Source of the DNA: an uncultured Peptococcaceae bacterium
GTDB lineage: Bacteria; Bacillota; Limnochordia; Darwinibacteriales; Darwinibacteriaceae
Direction of reading: 5' to 3'
Assembly (NCBI GenBank): GCA_937988745.1
Contig: CALKAR010000234.1
Span: 1 to 8,696 of the forward strand
Length of the DNA: 8,696 nt
Part shown: positions 1 to 6,957 of the stretch, in pieces
Position numbering within the stretch: the stretch's first letter is position 1
Layout of the letters: each line of letters starts with the position of its first letter
The notes under the pieces: model-generated
What the model was told of the DNA's origin: nothing
Database searches by the model: none
What the model saw: only the letters and a program-made list of their open reading frames with translations
Translations under genes and position numbers: made by a program

Positions 1-1718
1 TGTCTACCTATATAACCGGGCCCGCCGGTTTTACCGCCGATCTCAGTGCCGCTTTTGCCGGTATCGACGGGTTACTCCTAGCAGTCGCCTTAGCGGCCGT
101 ACTTATCATCCTCGTCATTGTCTATCGCTCTTTCATTCTGCCAATTGCAGTACTTGCTACCAGCTTGTTTGCGCTGACTGTAGCTCTATTGGTGGTTTGG
201 TGGCTGGCAAAATGGGACATCCTGCTGCTTTCGGGTCAGACTCAAGGCATCCTCTTCATTCTGGTCATTGGCGCCGCCACCGACTACTCATTGCTATACG
301 TTGCTCGTTTCCGTGAAGAGTTACGCGTTCAACAAGATAAAGGGATAGCCACAGGGAAAGCCATCCGGGCATCGGTGGAACCCATTCTTGCCTCGGGCAG
401 CACTGTTATTGCGGGCCTCCTTTGTTTGCTATTTAGTGATTTGAAATCTAACTCCACGCTAGGTCCAGTAGCTTCGGTGGGCATTATTTTTGCAATGCTT
501 TCTGCTCTTACTCTGCTACCAGCCCTGCTGTTTGTATTCGGTCGGGTGGCCTTTTGGCCCAAGCGACCAAAATACGAACCTGAAGTAGTCCATGCTGAAA
601 ATGGCATCCCCGCCAGCGGGATCTGGTCAAAAGTGGCTGATTTGGTGGAGCAGCATCCTCGTGCAATCTGGGTATCTACACTTATTGTGCTTCTCTTGGG
701 TGCGGCTTTCGTTCCCACACTAAAAGCGGATGGTGTGTCCCAATCCGACCTAGTTCTGGGTTCCTCCGAAGCGCGTGATGGCCAGCAGGCTTTAGGCGAA
801 CACTTCCCCGGTGGATCCGGCAGTCCTGCTTATATTATCGTTGATGAAACACAGGCAGCACAGGCTGCTGACGTAGTCCTTAACAACGACAATTTCGAGA
901 CTGTAACTGTAACTAGTGCTGACTCCCCCTCTGGCTCAGCCCCAATCACCGCTGACGGTATTGTGCCGTTAGGTTCTGGTAACGCTCCAGCCCCGGTAGT
1001 TGTAGAAGGGCAAGTCCTTTTACAAGCAACACTTGTCGAAGCACCAGATTCAGAAGAAGCTCAAAAAGCTATTCGCAGTATCCGCCAAACTTTTGCAGAT
1101 GAAAATATATCAGCGGTAGTAGGCGGTGTCACTGCAACTTCCGTAGACACTAACGATGCCTCCATCCATGACCGCAACCTGATCATCCCAATTGTATTGC
1201 TGGTCATTTTGGTTATTCTCATGCTGTTGCTGCGGTCTATTGTCGCACCACTCCTGCTAGTAGTCACCACCGTGGTGTCTTTTGCTACTGCTTTAGGCGT
1301 GGCTGCTTTACTTTTCAATCACGTTTTCAGTTTCCCAGGAGCAGACCCCGCAGTACCTCTCTACGGATTTGTATTTTTAGTAGCCTTGGGCATCGACTAC
1401 AACATTTTCTTAGTCACCCGTATCCGTGAAGAAACCAAAACCCACGGCACAAGACTTGGAATTCTTCGAGGCCTGACAGTAACCGGCGGAGTAATTACCT
1501 CAGCTGGAGTAGTTCTCGCCGCAACGTTCGCAGCACTCTATGTCATCCCAATTCTATTCCTGGCACAAATTGCCTTCATTGTCGCTTTTGGAGTTCTTAT
1601 TGATACCCTGCTCGTTCGCGCCTTCTTGGTGCCTGCTTTGTTCTACGACATCGGACCGAAAATCTGGTGGCCGTCAAAATTGTCCAATCAGAAATACCAG
1701 AAGCAGCCTCAGCTATGA
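1..1718 (+). CDS. MmpL/RND-type membrane transporter of the carotenoid operon, 5' partial
   Basis: This is the C-terminal 571 codons of an MmpL-family (RND superfamily) inner-membrane transporter. The reading frame is open from the left edge, with the first full codon at position 3, and the TTG at 165 is internal. The window starts just before TM2, so TM1 and the first periplasmic porter domain are missing. Visible in order are the TM2-6 bundle (about 60-540), a cytoplasmic linker, TM7 (about 655-725), a second porter domain (about 726-1175) and the TM8-12 bundle (about 1176-1650). Each bundle carries the Asp-Tyr pair typical of proton-coupled MmpL proteins: GAATDYSLLYV (Asp codon 282-284) and ALGIDYNIFLV (Asp codon 1395-1397). 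The stop overlaps the crtB start as ATGA, implying translational coupling. In C. glutamicum an MmpL-like permease (cg0722) sits between crtE and crtB. The substrate is unknown; a carotenoid, isoprenoid or other lipid is only an inference from the operon. Confidence 0.93.
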   Translation, partial: STYITGPAGFTADLSAAFAGIDGLLLAVALAAVLIILVIVYRSFILPIAVLATSLFALTVALLVVWWLAKWDILLLSGQTQGILFILVIGAATDYSLLYVARFREELRVQQDKGIATGKAIRASVEPILASGSTVIAGLLCLLFSDLKSNSTLGPVASVGIIFAMLSALTLLPALLFVFGRVAFWPKRPKYEPEVVHAENGIPASGIWSKVADLVEQHPRAIWVSTLIVLLLGAAFVPTLKADGVSQSDLVLGSSEARDGQQALGEHFPGGSGSPAYIIVDETQAAQAADVVLNNDNFETVTVTSADSPSGSAPITADGIVPLGSGNAPAPVVVEGQVLLQATLVEAPDSEEAQKAIRSIRQTFADENISAVVGGVTATSVDTNDASIHDRNLIIPIVLLVILVILMLLLRSIVAPLLLVVTTVVSFATALGVAALLFNHVFSFPGADPAVPLYGFVFLVALGIDYNIFLVTRIREETKTHGTRLGILRGLTVTGGVITSAGVVLAATFAALYVIPILFLAQIAFIVAFGVLIDTLLVRAFLVPALFYDIGPKIWWPSKLSNQKYQKQPQL

Positions 1719-2629
1719 CACACCAAAATTCGCCTCTCTTCCTTAAAAGTGCACTGCGACTTTACAATCGGGCCTCATTCAAGGCTTCACATAAAGTGAT
1801 CGAAGAATATTCGACGAGCTTCAGTCTGTCTACGTGGTTGCTATCCCCACGCATACGAAATGACATACGAAATCTCTATGCGGTAGTTCGTATCGCCGAT
1901 GAGATTGTCGACGGCACTGCACATGCCGCTGGTTGCTCAACTGCCAAAATCGAAGAGATTCTCGATGCCTATGAAATTGCGGTTCTTGCAGCACCACAAC
2001 AACGCTTCAACACAGATCTTGTTTTACAAGCTTATGGTGAAACTGCCCGACGCTGTGATTTCGAACAAGAGCATGTAATAGCCTTCTTTGCATCAATGCG
2101 TAAGGACCTCAAAGCTAATACACACGACCCAGATAGCTTCACAACGTATGTCTATGGCTCCGCGGAAGTTATAGGCCTGCTTTGTCTCAGCGTTTTCAAC
2201 CAAGGTAGAACGATTAGCAAAAAACGGCTAGAGATTATGCAAAACGGAGCCCGCTCATTGGGAGCGGCATTCCAGAAAATTAACTTTCTCCGTGACTTGG
2301 CAGAAGATCAGCAAAATTTGGGCCGTTTTTATTTCCCCGAAACCAGCCAAGGAACTCTTACTAAAGAACAAAAAGAAGATCTCATCGCTGATATTCGTCA
2401 AGACCTAGCAATTGCCCACGATGCATTTCCAGAAATACCAGTGCAGGCTCGCATCGGAGTGATCTCTGCTTATTTGCTCTTTCAAAAACTCACTGACCGA
2501 ATTGAGGCTACTCCTACCGCCAATTTATTGCGGGAGCGAATCAGAGTTCCACTTCATATCAAACTCTCTATACTCGCTAGAGCCACGATGAAAGGTCTAT
2601 CTATGAGCATCTACAGAAAGAATTCGTGA
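1715..2629 (+). CDS. crtB: Phytoene synthase CrtB
   Basis: CrtB condenses two geranylgeranyl diphosphates head-to-head into the C40 carotene phytoene, the first committed carotenoid step. The 304-residue product fits the squalene/phytoene synthase family. The first Asp-rich Mg-diphosphate site is RIADEIVD (D62 and D66; residue 63 is Glu where Asp is common). The YVYGSAEVIGLL stretch (145-156) matches the first family signature. The second Asp-rich site is QKINFLRDLAEDQQNLGRFY (187-206, with D194 and D198). The ATG at 1715 was chosen because it gives a normal N terminus and overlaps the transporter stop as ATGA. An in-frame GTG at 1667 would add 16 residues that lie inside the transporter gene. 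No strong Shine-Dalgarno site precedes 1715, which fits translation by coupling. The end overlaps crtI. Confidence 0.97.
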   Translation: MTHQNSPLFLKSALRLYNRASFKASHKVIEEYSTSFSLSTWLLSPRIRNDIRNLYAVVRIADEIVDGTAHAAGCSTAKIEEILDAYEIAVLAAPQQRFNTDLVLQAYGETARRCDFEQEHVIAFFASMRKDLKANTHDPDSFTTYVYGSAEVIGLLCLSVFNQGRTISKKRLEIMQNGARSLGAAFQKINFLRDLAEDQQNLGRFYFPETSQGTLTKEQKEDLIADIRQDLAIAHDAFPEIPVQARIGVISAYLLFQKLTDRIEATPTANLLRERIRVPLHIKLSILARATMKGLSMSIYRKNS

Positions 2630-4275
2630 TGAAGGTCTCGACTAAAACTCCACGCTCCTCAGGTACCGCCGTAGTCATAGGCGCAGGTGTTGCTGGTTTA
2701 GCCACTTCTGCACTTTTAGCACGTGATGGCTGGCAAGTAACTGTTTTGGAAAAAAATACTGATGTCGGTGGCCGAGCTGGATCGCTTGAAATATCAGGCT
2801 TTCCTGGCTTTCGATGGGATACCGGACCTTCTTGGTACCTCATGCCCGAGGCCTTTGACCATTTCTTCGCACTTTTTGGTGCATGTACTTCTGATTATCT
2901 CGATTTGGTAGAATTAACGCCTGGTTATCGAGTTTTTTCCGGCACACATGACGCTGTCGATGTCCCCACTGGGCGTGAAGAAGCAATTGCGCTATTCGAA
3001 TCCATCGAACCCGGCGCGGGTGCAAAACTAGGAAATTATCTTGATAGCGCGGCAGACGCCTATGACATTGCCATTGATAGATTCCTTTATAATAATTTCT
3101 CCACGTTAGGCCCGCTGCTTCACCGGGATGTACTGACCCGAGCTGGCCGACTGTTTTCTCTACTGACCCGTTCTTTACAAAAGTACGTAAATAGTCAATT
3201 CAGTAGCCCGGTGTTGCGCCAGATCCTAACCTATCCAGCAGTCTTCCTGTCTTCCCGCCCCACTACTACCCCATCGATGTACCACTTGATGAGTCATACC
3301 GATTTGGTGCAGGGAGTGAAATACCCTATAGGTGGTTTTACTGCAGTGGTTAACGCTCTGCATCAGTTAGCGCTGGAAAACGGGGTTGAGTTTCAACTCG
3401 ATTCTGAGGTCATTTCCATCAACACTGCTTCATCGAGGGGCAACACAAGCGCCACAGGTGTGAGCTTGCTTCACAACAGAAAAGTGCAAAATCTAGATGC
3501 GGATCTTGTGGTTTCAGCAGGCGACCTACACCATACAGAAAATAATCTGCTTCCCCGGGAACTTCGAACCTATCCCGAACGATATTGGTCCAATCGCAAT
3601 CCTGGAATTGGAGCGGTATTAATCCTCCTGGGCGTAAAAGGAGAGTTACCCCAGCTCGACCATCACAACCTTTTCTTCAGTGAAGATTGGACAGATGATT
3701 TTGCTGTAGTTTTCGACGGGCCTCAACTTACCCGCCCCCACAATGCATCAAATTCCATTTATGTCTCCAAGCCTTCAACGTCCGAAGACGGCGTTGCACC
3801 TGCTGGATACGAAAACCTTTTTGTTTTAATTCCGACCAAGGCCTCTAGCAGCATCGGCCACGGTGATGCGTATATGCAGTCGGCTTCAGCATCCGTGGAA
3901 ACAATCGCGTCACATGCAATCAATCAAATTGCTACGCAAGCCGGCATCCCTGACCTCACTGACCGAATTGTGGTCAAACGCACCATTGGCCCTGCGGATT
4001 TTGAGCACCGCTACCATTCATGGGTAGGCAGTGCGCTGGGTCCAGCACATACCCTCAGACAGTCCGCTTTCTTAAGAGGGCGCAATAGCTCCCGCAAGGT
4101 CGATAACCTCTTCTATTCCGGTGCCACCACCGTCCCGGGCGTAGGAATACCCATGTGTTTAATTTCTGCCGAAAACATTATTAAGCGTTTACATGCCGAT
4201 ACCAGTGCAGGACCACTGCCCGAACCATTGCCGCCTAAAACGACACCATCTCAAAAGACCTCATACGATCATTAA
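2629..4275 (+). CDS. crtI: Phytoene desaturase (lycopene-forming) CrtI
   Basis: This FAD-dependent desaturase converts phytoene to lycopene by successive dehydrogenations at the membrane. The 548-residue protein opens with the dinucleotide-binding fold VVIGAGVAGL (15-24), followed by the ribose-binding acidic residue and the VGGRAG segment (E41 to G51) and a DTGPSWYLMP block starting at D64. The C-terminal carotenoid-dehydrogenase signature is NLFYSGATTVPGVGIPMCLI (from residue 493), followed by about 30 residues of Pro/Thr-rich tail. Two starts are possible: GTG at 2626, overlapping crtB by 4 bases, or ATG at 2629, overlapping by 1 base. ATG is preferred, with AGAAAG at 2615-2620 as a weak ribosome site 8 bases upstream. 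Either start couples translation to crtB. C50 producers need lycopene as the acceptor for prenylation, consistent with crtEb downstream. Confidence 0.97.
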   Translation: MKVSTKTPRSSGTAVVIGAGVAGLATSALLARDGWQVTVLEKNTDVGGRAGSLEISGFPGFRWDTGPSWYLMPEAFDHFFALFGACTSDYLDLVELTPGYRVFSGTHDAVDVPTGREEAIALFESIEPGAGAKLGNYLDSAADAYDIAIDRFLYNNFSTLGPLLHRDVLTRAGRLFSLLTRSLQKYVNSQFSSPVLRQILTYPAVFLSSRPTTTPSMYHLMSHTDLVQGVKYPIGGFTAVVNALHQLALENGVEFQLDSEVISINTASSRGNTSATGVSLLHNRKVQNLDADLVVSAGDLHHTENNLLPRELRTYPERYWSNRNPGIGAVLILLGVKGELPQLDHHNLFFSEDWTDDFAVVFDGPQLTRPHNASNSIYVSKPSTSEDGVAPAGYENLFVLIPTKASSSIGHGDAYMQSASASVETIASHAINQIATQAGIPDLTDRIVVKRTIGPADFEHRYHSWVGSALGPAHTLRQSAFLRGRNSSRKVDNLFYSGATTVPGVGIPMCLISAENIIKRLHADTSAGPLPEPLPPKTTPSQKTSYDH

Positions 4276-4329
4276 ATTTTGATCCCTATCATCGATATTT
4301 CACAAAATGAGCAAGATAGCGATATTTTT

Positions 4330-4728
4330 ATGGCCTTTATTTATCTAGGTACTCTCCTAGTTCTCATTGGGTGCATGGCTTTGTGCGACCACCGTTGGAA
4401 GCTAGCGTTCTTCCGCCATCCGTTACGAGCAATTGTTTCGGTAGGTGCTGCATATATTGGATTTCTTTTATGGGATATATTTGGCATTATTACTGGCACT
4501 TTTTATCGCGGAGACTCAGCGTTTATGTCCGGTATTAACCTTGCGCCCCATATGCCCATTGAAGAACTTTTTTTCTTATTCTTCCTCTGCTACATCACCC
4601 TCAACCTTACCTCGGCAGCAGCATTATGGCTTAAAGCACCACTGCCTAAAAAACCCGGTAAAAAGTCTCCCCTCACACCACAGCGCGATACTTTCCAACC
4701 AACTACCACTCCCGAGGTTGAACCATGA
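4330..4728 (+). CDS. crtYe: C50 carotenoid epsilon-cyclase subunit CrtYe
   Basis: This is one half of the heterodimeric C50 epsilon-cyclase that closes the ends of flavuxanthin to give decaprenoxanthin. It belongs to the small CrtYc/CrtYd-type lycopene cyclase domain family of integral membrane proteins. From ATG 4330 it has 132 residues, with about three membrane helices (near 3-18, 34-56 and 78-100). The sequence LLWDIFGIITGTFYRG (46-61) and the catalytic-type acidic motif PIEEL (76-80) are family hallmarks. The hydrophilic C-terminal tail from about 103 is Lys/Pro/Thr-rich. The start is uncertain. A TTG at 4279, only 3 bases after the crtI stop, would add 17 polar residues (149 in total). 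ATG 4330 was chosen because related cyclases begin directly with the first hydrophobic helix. Neither start has a good ribosome site. The stop overlaps crtYf as ATGA. Confidence 0.92.
   Translation: MAFIYLGTLLVLIGCMALCDHRWKLAFFRHPLRAIVSVGAAYIGFLLWDIFGIITGTFYRGDSAFMSGINLAPHMPIEELFFLFFLCYITLNLTSAAALWLKAPLPKKPGKKSPLTPQRDTFQPTTTPEVEP
4714..4717 (+). promoter_or_regulatory. Ribosome binding site of crtYf
   Basis: GAGG lies 7 bases before the crtYf ATG and inside the end of crtYe. It is the clearest Shine-Dalgarno match at any junction of this operon and supports the start at 4725. Confidence 0.55.
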
Positions 4729-5117
4729 CTTATATTTTTATAAGCATTCCTTTTTTAGCAATAGCCATGGTCCTATTTGTCTTAAAGCTGCAGTCTGGAA
4801 CACCTAAACTTTTACCAATCACCGCTGTCAGTGCCCTTGCCCTATGTTCCCTAACTATCATATTTGATAACCTCATGGTTTGGGCTGATCTCTTTGGATA
4901 TGGCGATACCCAGCATCTTGGTATTTGGCTCGGTTTAATCCCCCTAGAGGATCTCTTCTATCCGCTCTTCGCAGTACTTCTGATTCCTGCCCTATGGTTG
5001 CCTGGAAATATGTTTAAACGCAGGAAAAAACGTCCGCACCGTTCCTTACCCACCATAGACAATCGAAGCATCACTACTAGATCCACCACCACGCAATCTG
5101 AGCCAGAAAAGCCGTAG
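4725..5117 (+). CDS. crtYf: C50 carotenoid epsilon-cyclase subunit CrtYf
   Basis: This is the second, obligate partner of CrtYe in cyclising C50 flavuxanthin to decaprenoxanthin; neither subunit is expected to work alone. It has 130 residues with about three membrane helices (near 3-20, 30-48 and 65-93). Family features are TIIFDNLMV (44-52), a GYG turn at 58-60 and the acidic motif IPLEDLFYPL (72-81), equivalent to PIEEL in CrtYe. A basic patch (KRRKKRPHR, 98-106) follows the last helix, and the tail ends in a Ser/Thr-rich stretch. The start at 4725 overlaps the crtYe stop (ATGA) and has a good ribosome site, GAGG at 4714-4717, 7 bases upstream. This supports matched production of the two subunits. 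Confidence 0.95.
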   Translation: MTYIFISIPFLAIAMVLFVLKLQSGTPKLLPITAVSALALCSLTIIFDNLMVWADLFGYGDTQHLGIWLGLIPLEDLFYPLFAVLLIPALWLPGNMFKRRKKRPHRSLPTIDNRSITTRSTTTQSEPEKP

Positions 5118-5119
5118 CC

Positions 5120-5983
5120 ATGATGGAAAAAATAAGACTAATTCTATTGTCATCTCGCCCCATTAGCTGGGTCAATACCGCCTACCCTTTTGGCCTGGCC
5201 TACCTATTAAATGCAGGAGAGATTGACTGGCTGTTTTGGCTAGGCATCGTGTTTTTTCTTATCCCGTATAACATCGCCATGTATGGCATCAACGATGTTT
5301 TTGATTACGAATCTGACATACGTAATCCCCGCAAAGGCGGCGTCGAGGGGGCCGTGCTACCGAAAAGTTCCCACAGCACACTGTTATGGGCCTCGGCTAT
5401 CTCAACAATTCCTTTCCTAGTTATTCTTTTCATATTTGGCACCTGGATGTCGTCTTTATGGCTGACAATCTCAGTGCTAGCAGTGATTGCTTATTCAGCA
5501 CCGAAATTGCGTTTTAAAGAACGCCCCTTTATCGATGCTCTAACATCTTCTACTCACTTCACTTCACCTGCATTAATCGGTGCAACGATCACTGGAACAT
5601 CTCCTTCAGCAGCGATGTGGATAGCACTGGGATCCTTTTTCTTGTGGGGCATGGCCAGTCAGATCCTTGGAGCAGTACAGGATGTTAATGCAGACCGGGA
5701 AGCTAATCTGAGCTCAATTGCCACTGTAATTGGGGCTCGTGGAGCCATTCGGCTTTCAGTAGTACTTTATTTACTAGCTGCTGTTTTAGTCACTACTTTG
5801 CCTAATCCGGCGTGGATCATCGGGATTGCGATTCTAACTTACGTATTTAATGCCGCACGATTTTGGAACATTACAGATGCCAGTTGTGAACAGGCTAATC
5901 GCAGTTGGAAAGTTTTCCTGTGGCTGAATTACTTTATTGGTGCTGTGATAACAATACTGCTAATAGCAATTCATCAGATATAA
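5120..5983 (+). CDS. crtEb: Lycopene elongase CrtEb (UbiA-family prenyltransferase)
   Basis: CrtEb transfers C5 prenyl units from DMAPP to lycopene, giving C45 nonaflavuxanthin and then C50 flavuxanthin, the substrate of CrtYe/CrtYf. It is a polytopic UbiA-superfamily enzyme of 287 residues, the usual length. Both Mg-diphosphate motifs are present: NDVFDYESD (58-66) and DVNADREANLSS (188-199, with D188 and D192). The segment YSAPKLRFKERPFID (125-139) is typical of the carotenoid elongase branch. Long hydrophobic helices fill the rest. The start is 2 bases after the crtYf stop; a second ATG follows directly at 5123 and cannot be excluded. The upstream ribosome site is weak (AGAAAAG around 5105-5111), so the gene probably depends on translation of crtYf. 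It is the last gene of the operon, and its stop faces that of the next gene 8 bases away. Confidence 0.96.
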   Translation: MMEKIRLILLSSRPISWVNTAYPFGLAYLLNAGEIDWLFWLGIVFFLIPYNIAMYGINDVFDYESDIRNPRKGGVEGAVLPKSSHSTLLWASAISTIPFLVILFIFGTWMSSLWLTISVLAVIAYSAPKLRFKERPFIDALTSSTHFTSPALIGATITGTSPSAAMWIALGSFFLWGMASQILGAVQDVNADREANLSSIATVIGARGAIRLSVVLYLLAAVLVTTLPNPAWIIGIAILTYVFNAARFWNITDASCEQANRSWKVFLWLNYFIGAVITILLIAIHQI

Positions 5984-5991
5984 CTCTGCTT

Positions 5992-6855
5992 TTATCCGAT
6001 CAGTTCTGTAACTTGCCTAGCCACCCACGCTTTTCCAGTTTTCGGCTGATCACCACACGAGGACACCACGCCGTCGACCTCGATGCGTTCAAGCTCCACA
6101 ACCCACGTGCGCCCATCGGGATGAGTAACCAAAACAGAATCATCTTCGAATTCAACCTGCAAACTCGCAGGAGCAACCGCCTCGCCGAAAGCTTCCGCCA
6201 CGGCAATTTCTGCAACCTGGCCCCGAGCATCTAAGGTTCCTCGGCCACGGTTGCCCGGCAGGAAGAGTTTGTTGTCCAACGCGCCTTGGAAAAGCTGCAC
6301 GGTTTCGGCCTCATCAAGTAGGCCATAAGAGTAATTCCACGGCATGAGCAGCATCGATGGCGCAAAACGGTGGCCCTTGGTGTGCGAAGCCTCCCACACA
6401 TGCAGCGGCCCAAATTGTGGCTCCACGGCAGCTGCCAGCGGACGCCCCTTGATCGCGCAGCACACATCGCGCTTCGAATGCGTACAAATCAGCAACATCG
6501 GATCATCCATGCGCTGCGCATTATTTTTGCCCGGCCCGCTTAAATCAAGGTCCAAAACATCGGCCGGCGAGTCCACCACCAGGTGCTCAATAATTGAGGC
6601 CTCAGCAAAAACGAGAAAAAGATTATGCTTTTCGACGTTTCGACCCTCCCTTCCCGGCTTCCTAATTAATTGCAGACCCATTCCGGAAGCTTTCAGGTGC
6701 CTCTTCAATTGATCAGTCAACTCAGGATCAAATGTTCCGCCGTCTAAAACATCGCGGCTCCACGAGCCAGCATGTTCAAGGAGAACAAACCCAGAACCTG
6801 TTTTTGCCGTTCCCGGCAGGGGTTCAACATTGACGTCAGAACAGCGAAGAGTCAT
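5992..6855 (-). CDS. Sucrase/ferredoxin-like (Apd1-type) thioredoxin-fold protein
   Basis: The 287-residue product is recognised as a sucrase/ferredoxin-like family protein with a thioredoxin-like ferredoxin domain. The segment LLICTHSKRDVCCAIKGRPL (121-140) gives C124, C132 and C133. VWEASHTKGHRFAPSMLLMP (153-172) gives H158 and H162. The C124/C133 spacing of nine and the HxxxH pair resemble the two-Cys, two-His [2Fe-2S] site known for yeast Apd1, so a redox role is likely; this is inference and the substrate is unknown. The N-terminal 100 residues and the C-terminal 80 show no motif I recognise. No signal peptide or membrane segment is seen, so it is probably cytoplasmic. ATG 6855 is the first start available in the open frame. 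AGAGGA sits only 1 base before it, too close for a normal ribosome site, which would fit a leaderless mRNA. Its GC-rich composition differs from the adjoining carotenoid genes. Confidence 0.85.
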   Translation of the reverse strand: MTLRCSDVNVEPLPGTAKTGSGFVLLEHAGSWSRDVLDGGTFDPELTDQLKRHLKASGMGLQLIRKPGREGRNVEKHNLFLVFAEASIIEHLVVDSPADVLDLDLSGPGKNNAQRMDDPMLLICTHSKRDVCCAIKGRPLAAAVEPQFGPLHVWEASHTKGHRFAPSMLLMPWNYSYGLLDEAETVQLFQGALDNKLFLPGNRGRGTLDARGQVAEIAVAEAFGEAVAPASLQVEFEDDSVLVTHPDGRTWVVELERIEVDGVVSSCGDQPKTGKAWVARQVTELIG

Positions 6856-6862
6856 GTCCTCT

Positions 6863-6868
6863 ACCCTA
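6863..6868 (-). promoter_or_regulatory. Candidate -10 element for the Apd1-like gene
   Basis: On the minus strand this reads TAGGGT, fitting the loose corynebacterial -10 pattern TAnnnT. A start of transcription about 7 bases downstream would fall at or next to the ATG at 6855, giving a leaderless mRNA, a common arrangement in C. glutamicum. No good -35 hexamer was found at the expected distance. This is motif matching only. Confidence 0.25.
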
Positions 6869-6932
6869 GTATCGCCGCCTCCATCTGATGTCTGGGGTGT
6901 CTGTAATTTTCACGTCTCCTGGCGTTTTTAAG

Positions 6933-6951
6933 ACGAATTACAACAATTCGT
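6933..6951. repeat. Inverted repeat with 7-base arms in the divergent intergenic region
   Basis: ACGAATT at 6933-6939 and AATTCGT at 6945-6951 are perfect reverse complements around a 5-base centre (ACAAC). The site lies between the divergent Apd1-like and lipoprotein genes, 7 bases upstream of the candidate -35 of the lipoprotein gene. It could be a dimeric regulator's operator or a small hairpin. No regulator can be named from the sequence. The absence of a following T-run argues against a terminator. Confidence 0.5.
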
Positions 6952-6957
6952 TCACGA

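Noticed and set aside
165..167. TTG at 165 as the start of the transporter gene
   Set aside because: The same frame is open and codes for typical MmpL sequence (a TGPAGF motif and the start of TM2) from position 3, so the gene begins upstream of the window.
4445..4807. 120-codon plus-strand frame spanning the crtYe/crtYf junction
   Set aside because: It is out of frame with two well-supported cyclase subunits and has no family resemblance.
5981..6020. Terminator after crtEb
   Set aside because: Only a 4-base stem (AGTT/AACT) is visible and no T-run follows, too weak to call.
6344..6712. 122-codon plus-strand frame opposite the Apd1-like gene
   Set aside because: It is antisense to a gene with clear Cys/His motifs, and its product shows no recognisable features.
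6913..6935. CGTCT/AGACG pair as a terminator hairpin
   Set aside because: The arms are only 5 bases with a 13-base loop and no T-run after them, and neither divergent gene ends here.
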